Shown: positions 15,142 to 22,476 of the stretch, piece by piece
Position numbering within the stretch: position 1 is the stretch's first letter
Layout: each line of letters starts with the position of its first letter
Source of the DNA: Anaerotignum sp.
Lineage (GTDB): Bacteria > Bacillota > Clostridia > Lachnospirales > Anaerotignaceae
Assembly: GCA_020024255.1 (NCBI GenBank)
Contig: JAHHTX010000017.1
Span: forward strand, 1 to 28,489
Length of the DNA stretch: 28,489 bases
Reading direction: 5' to 3'
Position numbers and translations under genes: made by a program
The notes under the pieces: model-generated
Seen by the model: only the letters and a program-made list of their open reading frames with translations
Databases searched by the model: none
Told to the model about the DNA's origin: nothing

Positions 15142-16428
15142 TTGAAGAAAGAAACCATGTATTGGAGCAGGGTGGAAAATGCAGCAAAAATCTTCCCATC
15201 TTTGACCAATAGAGCAGATACAAAGGTATTTCGCTTTTCTTGTGAATTAAAAGAAAATATTGAAGAAGCAATTTTGCAAAAGGCTTTGGAAAAAACGTTG
15301 GAGTCATTCCCTTTTTATCTGAGTTCTCTGCGACAGGGCTTTTTCTGGTATTTCTTTGAGACAAACCTGACAAAACCCTTTGTTCATGAAGAGACACAGC
15401 CGCCTTGCAGTGAGTTGTATAATCCGGATAAGCATGGACTTTTGTTTTCCGTTACATGGTATCGTGCAAGAATCAATTTGGAGGTATACCACTCTTTGAC
15501 AGACGGTACAGGTGCGTTGAAGTTTTTGCAGATGCTCGTTTTTCATTATTTGGAGGAAAAATATCCAAATGTGAAAGAACAGAAACTTACACCACCCTGT
15601 GATGCACCTATGGGAGAGAGAATTAGTGACAGCTTTGCAAGAAATTATGCAGGAAAAGACAGAAAAGTTTTGCCCAAGAAAAAACTTTCTGCGGCATATC
15701 ACATTAAAGGGAAAAAGCTGCCTATGAATCATCTGCGTGTTATAGAGGGAACGATGTCAGCAGCACAGGTTTTGGAAAAGGCACATGAGTATCATACCAC
15801 CATAAGTGTGTTTTTGTGCAGTATCCTTTTATTATCCATTCATGATTTGATGCCAAAACGGTTGGAGAAAAAACCCATTCGCTTATCAATTCCCGTGAAT
15901 CTGCGAAATTATTTTCCTTCAGAATCAGCACGAAATTTCTTTTCCGTTGTGACTGTTGGATATAATTTTGGGAAACAACCCCATGATTTTGCTTCAGTAT
16001 TGGAGGCTGTTCGTAAGGGTTTTAAGGAGGAACTCAGCGACGAAAATATTGAAAGCAAGTTCAATCAGCAGTGTGCTTTGGAGCATAATCCGCTAATGCG
16101 TATTATTCCCTTATCGCTGAAAAATGTCAGTATCAAAGTGGCAAATATTTGTACAGAAAAGACACAGACAGCAGCATTTTCCAATCTTGGGCGGATTCGT
16201 ATGCCAGAAGAACTAAATTCCTATATCAGACAGTTCCATATTTTTACCAGTACTAAACGTTTGCAGGTTTGTCTTTGTACATTTGAAGATAAGTTGAGCA
16301 TTAACTTTACCGCACCATTTATTGAAAAAGGAATGCAGCGACAGTTTTTTCGCCGTTTGACAGATTTGGGCATAGATGTGGAAATTACGGCGAATAACAA
16401 AAGGGGGAATGGCTATGCAGATCTGTGA
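15142..16428 (+). CDS. Condensation-fold acyltransferase (alcohol acetyltransferase-like)
   Basis: The 428-residue protein resembles the CoA-dependent acyltransferase superfamily (chloramphenicol acetyltransferase, condensation and alcohol acetyltransferase fold). The diagnostic HxxxDG motif reads HSLTDG (His117, Asp121, Gly122) after a beta strand. A later conserved SNLGRI segment (about residues 348-353) lies where the family has its second structural motif. Donor and acceptor are unknown. The start is the TTG at 15142, with GGGAGG 8 nt upstream at 15128-15133; an ATG at 15157 is possible but lacks a site. The 3' end overlaps the next gene by 14 bases, so the three genes from 14207 form a tight operon. 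The product looks soluble, with no membrane helix. Confidence 0.82.
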   Translation: MKKETMYWSRVENAAKIFPSLTNRADTKVFRFSCELKENIEEAILQKALEKTLESFPFYLSSLRQGFFWYFFETNLTKPFVHEETQPPCSELYNPDKHGLLFSVTWYRARINLEVYHSLTDGTGALKFLQMLVFHYLEEKYPNVKEQKLTPPCDAPMGERISDSFARNYAGKDRKVLPKKKLSAAYHIKGKKLPMNHLRVIEGTMSAAQVLEKAHEYHTTISVFLCSILLLSIHDLMPKRLEKKPIRLSIPVNLRNYFPSESARNFFSVVTVGYNFGKQPHDFASVLEAVRKGFKEELSDENIESKFNQQCALEHNPLMRIIPLSLKNVSIKVANICTEKTQTAAFSNLGRIRMPEELNSYIRQFHIFTSTKRLQVCLCTFEDKLSINFTAPFIEKGMQRQFFRRLTDLGIDVEITANNKRGNGYADL

Positions 16429-17074
16429 TAAATGTCATGTGACAATTCGGGGAGATTGGGACGTCTGTCCCCTTTGTGGCAGCAGAATACAAGGAGAAAA
16501 AGAACCCAGTGTATTTCCTGATGTGAGCAGCAGTGTGGGAAAGTATCGTATGCTTTTGCGTTGGACAGTGTTTATTTCTGTTGCCGCAGGGATTCTTAGC
16601 ATTGCGTTTAACAGTATTTTTCGGGCAGGCGGTATCTGGTCACTGTTTGTCCTTGCCGGACTTGCTTCTGTATGGGTGAGCTTATTCATGGCAATGAAAA
16701 AATTGCAGAATATGCAAAAGAATATTGTTTGGCAGACAGTGGTGCTTTCTATATTGGCGGTTCTTTGGGATTTGGCAACAGGATGGCATAACTGGTCTTT
16801 GGATTTTGTACTGCCTATTCTTTGTACAACAGCAATCGGCATGATGTTTTTGTTTGCAAAAATTATGCAGCAAGCATTACGGGAATATTTAGTGTATATG
16901 TTGATTCTTCTATTTATGGGTGGTGTGGTTCTCGTACTGCTGTTGTTAGGGCTGATTCATGTATTATATCCTGCGTTGATATGCGTAACGGGTTGTGGAC
17001 TCCTTTTGGCAGCATTGATTATTTTTAAGGGAGATTTATTAAAAGGAGAACTTAACAAAAGACTGCATTTGTAA
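16415..17074 (+). CDS. Zinc-ribbon membrane protein (DUF6320-like)
   Basis: The 219-residue protein opens with a zinc ribbon of two cysteine pairs (Cys4-x2-Cys7 and Cys18-x2-Cys21), followed by about six membrane-spanning segments. I think it belongs with DUF6320-type proteins found beside acyltransferases, from memory and unverified. Its function is unknown. The start is the ATG at 16415 because GGGGG at 16403-16407 is 7 nt upstream; the ATG at 16409 is too close. The gene overlaps the acyltransferase by 14 bases, so translation is probably coupled. The zinc ribbon likely faces the cytoplasm. It may be the membrane partner of the acyltransferase, which is inference only. Confidence 0.78.
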   Translation: MQICDKCHVTIRGDWDVCPLCGSRIQGEKEPSVFPDVSSSVGKYRMLLRWTVFISVAAGILSIAFNSIFRAGGIWSLFVLAGLASVWVSLFMAMKKLQNMQKNIVWQTVVLSILAVLWDLATGWHNWSLDFVLPILCTTAIGMMFLFAKIMQQALREYLVYMLILLFMGGVVLVLLLLGLIHVLYPALICVTGCGLLLAALIIFKGDLLKGELNKRLHL

Positions 17075-17253
17075 GAGAAAATAAAAAAGAAAAAGGCAAA
17101 ATGGTGCAAGCATACACATATAGGCTGTTGTGGGCTGTAGGATAATGGGGGAAATATATTTTATCCATAAGAAAAAACAATATTTTTATGGGAAAAGCAT
17201 ACAGAAACCAACAGGAGTAAATGAACAGAATGATTGTTTGAGGGGGATTGTGC

Positions 17254-18408
17254 GTGAACAGAATTTATTTTGACAACGGAAGTACATCGTTTCCAAAAGC
17301 CGCCGGTGTGCCAGAGAAAATAGCAGAATTATTGACCAAGGGTGCATTTAATATTAATCGTGGGAGCTATGAAGAAGCATACGAGATGGAGGAAATTGTA
17401 TTGGAAACCAGAGAAAAGATAGCCCATCTTTTCCATGCAAAGGACTCCAGACAAGTTATTTTTACACCGGGCATTACCTATTCTCTCAACTTTTTCTTAA
17501 AAGGTCTTTTGAAATCGGGAGATCATGTGATTACCACAAGTATGGAACATAATGCCGTAATGCGTCCCCTTCATCAGCTGGAAAAAGAAGGGGTGACCTA
17601 TGATATTGTACAAGGGGATTCCCGAGGCAGAGTGAAAGCGGAGGATTTTGAACGGCTCATCAGAAAAGAAACGAAGGCAATCATTATGCTTCATGCATCT
17701 AATGCGTGTGGAACCATACTGCCTATCGAAGAAGTGGGGAAAATTTGCAAAAAACATCATCTCTTTTTTTGTGTAGATACAGCACAGAGTGCGGGTACCA
17801 TTGATGTGGATATGGAAAAATGTTGCATTGATTTTGTTGCATTTACGGGGCATAAAGGACTTTTGGGCCCACAGGGAATCGGCGGATTTATTATTTCGGA
17901 AGAATTGGATAAAGTGTTGGTGCCTCTTGTTGCAGGAGGAACGGGAAGTCAATCTGATTCTTTGGAAATTCCACCCTATCTTCCGGATAAGTATGAAAGT
18001 GGAACGTTGAATCTTCCGGGGATTGTGGGGCTTCATGCGGCACTTACTTACATAGAAAAAGAAACAGTAGAAAAAATTCATGAGAAAAAGATGGAGTTGA
18101 CAGAATATTTTTTAAATGGTATACGTCGTTTTCCTTGGATTAGAGTTGTGGGTGAGCCTGAAATGGAGAATAGGGTTGCTGTTGTAACACTGGATTTTCA
18201 GGGCATGGATAATAGCATAGTGGCATTTGAACTGGAACAGCATGATCAAATTATGACCAGAGTTGGACTGCATTGTGCACCAAAAGCACATCAGACTTTA
18301 GGCACATTTCCACAAGGAGCAGTAAGATTTTCGTTTAGTGCATTTAATACAAAAGAAGAAATTGATATTTGTATATGTGCATTTGAAAGAATGAAAGGTT
18401 ATAGATAA
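17254..18408 (+). CDS. Cysteine desulfurase family protein (TIGR01977-type)
   Basis: The 384-residue protein is a fold-type I PLP enzyme of the class V aminotransferase group that takes sulfur (or selenium) from cysteine as an enzyme-bound persulfide. It has YFDNGSTSFPK at the start, SMEHNAVMRPL with His99, VDTAQSAG with Asp175, FTGHKGLLGPQGIGG with the PLP lysine Lys201, and GLHCAPKAHQTLGT with the catalytic Cys341, followed by a C-terminal helix. This signature fits the family near selenium-dependent hydroxylase and DUF3343 genes (EF2568 group). The start is the GTG at 17254, since AGGGGG (17241-17246) is 7 nt upstream; a TTG at 17248 is too close. It precedes the double-cubane-type operon by 127 bp. 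Confidence 0.9.
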   Translation: MNRIYFDNGSTSFPKAAGVPEKIAELLTKGAFNINRGSYEEAYEMEEIVLETREKIAHLFHAKDSRQVIFTPGITYSLNFFLKGLLKSGDHVITTSMEHNAVMRPLHQLEKEGVTYDIVQGDSRGRVKAEDFERLIRKETKAIIMLHASNACGTILPIEEVGKICKKHHLFFCVDTAQSAGTIDVDMEKCCIDFVAFTGHKGLLGPQGIGGFIISEELDKVLVPLVAGGTGSQSDSLEIPPYLPDKYESGTLNLPGIVGLHAALTYIEKETVEKIHEKKMELTEYFLNGIRRFPWIRVVGEPEMENRVAVVTLDFQGMDNSIVAFELEQHDQIMTRVGLHCAPKAHQTLGTFPQGAVRFSFSAFNTKEEIDICICAFERMKGYR

Positions 18409-18466
18409 TTTGAATAAATTTTGGTTATAGATTATAAAAAACAATAGGTAAAATGTTGAAAAATGG

Positions 18467-18495
18467 TTGAAAAGCCTTTTTTGGTATGCTATCAT
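18467..18495 (+). promoter_or_regulatory. Promoter between the cysteine desulfurase and the DCCP-type gene
   Basis: TTGAAA (18467-18472) and TATCAT (18490-18495) are separated by 17 bp, with TG one base before the -10, so it is an extended -10 type. It starts 59 bp after the desulfurase stop and allows independent expression of the next three genes. Confidence 0.7.
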
Positions 18496-18535
18496 GTTGC
18501 TGAAAATAGGGATGGCATATTAAGGAGGGAATAAA

Positions 18536-19810
18536 ATGGCTGACTATCACAAAATGTGGGAATCTCTTGGTATGGATTTGGATTTACACGATCAGCTCTG
18601 CGAGGTGCTTCCACAGGCATTTGGAGATGTGTATTTATCACAAGAGAACAGACCGGAAGGTATGGATTATTTTAATTTTGTTGTATCGGAGATTCACGGC
18701 GTGCGTCCGGCTGAGCTCATTGAACATCAGAAAAAAGGCGGAAAGGTATTTGGAACTTTTTGTGTATATGTACCAGATGAGATTGTATTTGCCGCAGATG
18801 CTATTGCTACAGGACTTTGCGGAGGTTCTCAATTTTGGGTGCCGGGTGGTGAAAAAGTACTTCCAAAGAATACCTGTCCCCTCATCAAGGCTTCTGTAGG
18901 GGCAAGATTGGATCGCACCTGTCCATTTTTCAGAATTGCAGATATGTATGTTGGTGAAACAACTTGTGACGGGAAAAAGAAGGCATGGGAAATTTTGGCA
19001 GAAGATGTTCCGGTTCATGTGATGGATCTTCCGCAGATGAAACGTGCCAAAGATATAAAGGCATGGGCGGAAGAAATCGAAGACTTCAAAAATGTGGTTG
19101 AACAGTTTACAGGAAATGAAATAACCGTAGAAAAACTTGCAGCAAGTATTCGACTGATCAATGACAAAAGAAAAGCACTTGCAAGACTCTATGACCTAAG
19201 AAAAAATGAAAAACTTCCAATCAGCGGTAAAGATGCATTACTGGTTTCTCAGATTGCATTTTACGATGATCCTGTAAGATTTACCAATATGACCAATGAA
19301 CTTTGTGATGAACTCGATAAACGGGTAAAAGATGGTGTCAGTGTATTCCCTGAGGGAACAAAGAGGATTATGCTTACGGGAACACCACTTTCGATTCCAA
19401 ACTGGAAACTGCATAATCTTGTGGAAACAAGTGGTGGTGTTGTTGTATGTGAAGAAATGTGTACAGGTACCCGTTATTTTGAAAACCTTGTAGATGAAAC
19501 AAAGAACACTATGGAAGAACAGATTATGGCACTTTCCGAAAGATATATGCATATCAATTGTGCTTGTTTTACCCCGAATACCGGAAGAATTGATGATATT
19601 CTTCGTCTTGCAAAAGAATATCAGGTGGACGGAATTATTGATGTCAACTTAAAATTCTGTGGTTTATATGATACAGAAGGGTATCATGTGGAAAAAGCAA
19701 TGAAAGAAGCAGGTATTCCGGTTCTTGGCATTGAAACAGATTATACAGATAGTGATGCACAGCAGCTTCGTACCAGAATTAGTGCATTTATTGAAATGCT
19801 GAATAATTAG
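18536..19810 (+). CDS. yjiM: Double-cubane cluster-type protein (2-hydroxyacyl-CoA dehydratase D/BcrC-like family)
   Basis: The 424-residue protein belongs to the HgdB/BcrB/BcrC family that binds iron-sulfur clusters and receives electrons from an ATP-driven partner. It is a single-subunit gene. True dehydratases have two paired subunits, whereas the double-cubane cluster proteins (DCCP, E. coli YjiM) have one, and the next-but-one gene is the matching ATPase. Candidate cluster ligands among its cysteines include Cys76 (GTFCVY), Cys95 (GLCGG), Cys114 (NTCPL), Cys129 (RTCPF), Cys305/Cys309 (VVCEEMC), Cys342/Cys344 (NCAC) and Cys375 (KFCGLYD). Known DCCPs bind an [Fe8S9] cluster and reduce small molecules such as acetylene; the natural substrate is unknown. 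AAGGAGGG lies 5 nt before the ATG. Confidence 0.88.
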   Translation: MADYHKMWESLGMDLDLHDQLCEVLPQAFGDVYLSQENRPEGMDYFNFVVSEIHGVRPAELIEHQKKGGKVFGTFCVYVPDEIVFAADAIATGLCGGSQFWVPGGEKVLPKNTCPLIKASVGARLDRTCPFFRIADMYVGETTCDGKKKAWEILAEDVPVHVMDLPQMKRAKDIKAWAEEIEDFKNVVEQFTGNEITVEKLAASIRLINDKRKALARLYDLRKNEKLPISGKDALLVSQIAFYDDPVRFTNMTNELCDELDKRVKDGVSVFPEGTKRIMLTGTPLSIPNWKLHNLVETSGGVVVCEEMCTGTRYFENLVDETKNTMEEQIMALSERYMHINCACFTPNTGRIDDILRLAKEYQVDGIIDVNLKFCGLYDTEGYHVEKAMKEAGIPVLGIETDYTDSDAQQLRTRISAFIEMLNN

Positions 19811-19861
19811 TCATACAGGCGATGACACAGAATCATAAATGAAGAAAAAGGCGGAGTCCAA

Positions 19862-20131
19862 ATGAATGAAAAAAAAGAAATACAGACTTATGTACTTTTT
19901 CCAAATCATGACAACGGAATGCGTCTACATAGAGAATTGAAAAAACTGGGAGTCCGAGCAACCATTGCTCCGACTCCCAGAGTTGTCAGCACCTGTTGCG
20001 GCATTTCTCTTCTCATAAAAAAAGAAGATGTGGAAACAGTAGAAAAGTGTGTAACGGAGCATCAGATTCAAATATTGAAAATCGTGGATATTGAAAAAAA
20101 TATCAATCCAAACAGAGATAGATATTGTTAA
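19862..20131 (+). CDS. DUF3343 family small protein (putative Se/S carrier-like)
   Basis: The 89-residue protein has the DUF3343 fold signature: a beta strand reading YVLFPNHDNGMRLHRELKKL, then TPRVVSTCCGISLLI with Cys45-Cys46, Cys63, and Cys89 as the very last residue. The family is proposed to carry sulfur or selenium and often lies near cysteine desulfurases and selenium-related genes. The Cys-Cys pair after TPR and the terminal Cys are unusual and look suited to persulfide transfer, which is inference. It is 51 bp after the DCCP-type gene and 15 bp before the ATPase. The start is the ATG at 19862, with AAAAAGGCGGAG upstream. Confidence 0.85.
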   Translation: MNEKKEIQTYVLFPNHDNGMRLHRELKKLGVRATIAPTPRVVSTCCGISLLIKKEDVETVEKCVTEHQIQILKIVDIEKNINPNRDRYC

Positions 20132-20146
20132 AGGCGATGGTGAAAA

Positions 20147-20905
20147 ATGAATTATGTAGGAATTGATATAGGTTCCACTGCTTCCAAAGTTGTGGTGCGT
20201 GGCGACAAGGATATGCACTTTGTTTTGCCAACGGGCTGGAGTAGTAAAGAAACAACAATGCTCATCAAAGAACGCTTGAAAACAGATGGGATTGACGTGG
20301 AATCTAAAGATACAAAGGTTATTGCCACAGGATATGGAAGAGTGGCAGTTGATTTTGCCCATAAGGTTATCACAGAGATTACATGCCATGCACGAGGTGG
20401 CAGAGAACTGGCAGGGGGAGATTGTACAATTATTGACGTTGGTGGACAAGATACAAAAATTATTCAAGTACAAAATGGTGTTGTAACAGATTTTCTGATG
20501 AATGACAAATGTTCTGCCGGAACCGGAAAATTTTTGGAGATTATGGCAAATCGTCTTGGTATAACATTAGATGAATTGTTTGAACTGGCGAAACAGGGCG
20601 AAATAATCCCAATCAGTTCATTATGTACTGTATTTGCAGAGTCTGAGGTGATTAGTTATATTGGAGAGGGAAGACCAAGAGAAGATATTGCAGCAGGTGT
20701 GATAGAATCTGTTGTCATGAAGGTGACACAGCTTGCACAACGACAGACACTGGCTGAAACGGTGATTTTGACAGGCGGATTAAGCCATAGCACTTATTTT
20801 ACATCCAGACTTTCTGAAAAGTTGCGAAAATATGTGATGCCAACAGAGTTTGGAAGATTTGCAGGAGCATTGGGTGCGGCTTATCTGGCACAAGAAAAGC
20901 AGTAA
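20147..20905 (+). CDS. yjiL: BadF/HgdC-type ATPase, DCCP reductase component
   Basis: The 252-residue protein is an ASKHA-fold ATPase that uses ATP hydrolysis to inject one electron at low potential into the paired iron-sulfur protein. It has the phosphate-1 motif GIDIGSTASK (5-14), TGYGR (61-65), IDVGGQDTK (96-104) and a C-terminal TGG adenosine motif. The inter-subunit [4Fe-4S] cluster ligands are Cys122 (NDKCSAGTGKF) and Cys160 (SSLCTVFAE), one pair from each monomer of a homodimer. Length and motifs match HgdC/CompA activators and E. coli YjiL. The start ATG at 20147 has a weak site. It is 15 bp after DUF3343, so it is clearly cotranscribed with the DCCP-type gene, its likely electron acceptor. 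Confidence 0.93.
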   Translation: MNYVGIDIGSTASKVVVRGDKDMHFVLPTGWSSKETTMLIKERLKTDGIDVESKDTKVIATGYGRVAVDFAHKVITEITCHARGGRELAGGDCTIIDVGGQDTKIIQVQNGVVTDFLMNDKCSAGTGKFLEIMANRLGITLDELFELAKQGEIIPISSLCTVFAESEVISYIGEGRPREDIAAGVIESVVMKVTQLAQRQTLAETVILTGGLSHSTYFTSRLSEKLRKYVMPTEFGRFAGALGAAYLAQEKQ

Positions 20906-21129
20906 TACAAAAAGGCTTATGGTTCATCTAAATCACTACATTCCCTCGCATATGCAAAATGAATGTGATATACAAAAATAAATACGGAAAAATCTTGATG
21001 ATGAAAGAGAAAGGTAAACCACAAACAAAAATCAAAAAATTTACATAATTTAAAATTGCCTGCAAATACTAGCCTTACATCAAACAGGATAAATTGTATT
21101 AAGATACAGTATTTAGGAGGAATTGATTG

Positions 21130-21675
21130 ATGAAAGCAACTGGTATTGTACGGAGAATTGATGATTTAGGCAGGGTGGTGATTCCAAAAGAGATTCGTCG
21201 GACTCTGCGGATTCGGGAAGGAGATCCTCTGGAAATTTTTACAGACAGAGAGGGCGAAATTATTCTGAAAAAATATTCTCCCATTGGAGAACTGGGGGCA
21301 TTTGCAAGGGAATATGCAGAAAGTCTGGCACAGACATCGGGGCATATCACTTGCATTGTGGATAAAGACCGTATTATTGCCGTGTCTGGCGGTAATAAAA
21401 AGGAACTTTTGGAGCAATATATCAGTCCGGAACTGGAGGAGTGCATAAATAAACGTGTGCCCCTTGCAGCAGAAAAGGCGGACGGCAGTTATGTGCCGGT
21501 GCTGAAAGATGCGGATAAGGAAGAATACGCATACCAATTTATTGCCCCTATTCTGGCAGAAGGGGACGCTATGGGCGCAATTCTCTTTTTGTCAGGAGAT
21601 AAGAAGATGGGGGAACTGGAAGGCAAGCTGGCACAAACGGCAGCAGGCTTTTTGGGCAGACAGATGGAGCAGTAA
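21130..21675 (+). CDS. spoVT: Stage V sporulation protein T, AbrB-type regulator
   Basis: SpoVT is a DNA-binding regulator of forespore-specific genes. The 181-residue protein has the SpoVT/AbrB domain at residues 1-50, with KATGIVRRIDDLGRVVIP and the dimer helix PKEIRRTLRIREGDPLEI, followed by a GAF-like domain (about 56-178). The length matches SpoVT (about 178 in Bacillus) rather than AbrB (about 95). The start ATG at 21130 follows AGGAGG at 21115-21120; a TTG at 21127 is also possible. SpoVT is usually controlled by the forespore factor sigma G, but I could not identify a convincing sigma G promoter in the 224 bp upstream. Its presence supports an endospore-forming host. Confidence 0.95.
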   Translation: MKATGIVRRIDDLGRVVIPKEIRRTLRIREGDPLEIFTDREGEIILKKYSPIGELGAFAREYAESLAQTSGHITCIVDKDRIIAVSGGNKKELLEQYISPELEECINKRVPLAAEKADGSYVPVLKDADKEEYAYQFIAPILAEGDAMGAILFLSGDKKMGELEGKLAQTAAGFLGRQMEQ

Positions 21676-21693
21676 GTGCTTTGTCGAAAAAGG

Positions 21694-21740
21694 AAAACGG
21701 CAGAATTTCGGAATATTTTTCCGTAGGCTGCCGTTTTTTT
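21694..21740 (+). terminator. Rho-independent terminator after spoVT
   Basis: AAAACGGCAG (21694-21703) pairs with CTGCCGTTTT (21728-21737), with a second inner stem CGGAA/TTCCG. A run of seven T (21734-21740) completes a strong terminator. Confidence 0.88.
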
Positions 21741-21785
21741 GCTTTTTGTAAAACGATTGCGGAAAGAGGGAAGAAAAAGGGAAAA

Positions 21786-21902
21786 ATGGAAAAAAAGTTG
21801 ACCATGGTGGTTGATGCTGTGGGGATTTTTGTGATGGGCATTTTTCTGTGCTGTAATTTGGTTAAAGGTGATGTACAAGAATACAGATGGCAGATGGAAT
21901 GA
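21786..21902 (+). CDS. Small hydrophobic peptide, possible membrane protein or gene remnant
   Basis: A 38-residue frame begins with ATG 8 nt after a weak AAAGGG site and codes for one hydrophobic segment (about residues 8-25, VVDAVGIFVMGIFLCC) with NLVKGD after it. Its stop (TGA) is followed by the same frame running on for dozens of codons into another hydrophobic segment ending in a similar LFCRGD. It may be a true small membrane protein or the decayed 5' part of a larger gene. The evidence is weak, and I call it only because of the start and the clear transmembrane pattern. Confidence 0.35.
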   Translation: MEKKLTMVVDAVGIFVMGIFLCCNLVKGDVQEYRWQME

Positions 21903-22390
21903 AAAGAAGATACAGGGGTTGAAAAAATATGGAAAAATATATTTGGTGTGTTGGTGATTGTTTGTGTGGGGGTCGGCTCTTTATTTTGCAGAGGAGATAT
22001 TGGCATACAAAGAAGTGGAATAGAAAAAGATTTCCGAAGAAACAGCCATATACAACAGGATTAGACTGTGGTACATGATGTTTCCGATTATATGGCAGCA
22101 TTGATTGCTTATGATGATACGGATTGCCGTTATGCACTTTATGTGAATCGACCGAATTTGTCTTTTGGTTATTTTTATCGGGGTGGCGGCACAGCATGGG
22201 AAATGAAAAATGGCATTGCCGAAGTTATGGTGGAAGAATAGGAGGAAAGGACTATTTTTCCATGAATCAGCAAAAGACGGTTTGTGTGAAGGTTGATTAT
22301 GGAAACGAGGTAAGAGAAATTGCTTTAGACAAAGAGAAGCCTTTTGTCAAAACAGGAAATGTGGTGGAAACAATAAAACGAAAGTGGTAG
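21903..22390 (+). pseudogene. Decayed gene for a membrane-anchored or secreted protein
   Basis: Reading on in the frame of the preceding small peptide gives protein-like sequence broken by mutations. First comes a hydrophobic helix (about 21930-21985, FGVLVIVCVGVGSLFC). A TAG follows at 22062-22064. Then comes a coherent soluble part with YALYVNRPNLSFGYFYRGG, another TAG at 22239-22241, and a shift to a second frame that continues GGKDYFSMNQQKTVCVKVDY and ends at 22388-22390. No start codon lies in front of the hydrophobic helix; the likely position is a GTT. I do not recognise the family. With one nonsense codon, one frameshift and a lost start, it should not make a full product. Confidence 0.6.
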
Positions 22391-22412
22391 GGAGTGTTTT
22401 CTTTGTATGGTC

Positions 22413-22452
22413 AAAAAAAATCCCCATGAAAGTTTTGTATCACGGGGATTTT
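22413..22452 (-). terminator. Terminator of pepF
   Basis: On the minus strand AAAATCCCCGTGA pairs with TCATGGGGATTTT, with one G-U pair, around a 10-nt loop, then continues into eight T (22413-22420). The G-U pair fits the minus strand but would be a mismatch on the plus strand, so it serves pepF, whose stop is 25 nt upstream. Confidence 0.85.
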
Positions 22453-22476
22453 GTATTAGAATATTGGTTTTTGTGA

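Noticed and set aside
18536..20905. A classical 2-hydroxyacyl-CoA dehydratase (lactoyl-CoA or 2-hydroxyglutaryl-CoA) operon
   Set aside because: These need two paired subunits plus activator, and usually a CoA transferase. Here there is only one dehydratase-type subunit, and DUF3343 lies between it and the activator.
21786..22390. A selenoprotein or programmed read-through at the TGA near 21900
   Set aside because: The frame also contains a TAG and a frameshift further on, and I see no SECIS-like stem just after the TGA. Gene decay explains all three.
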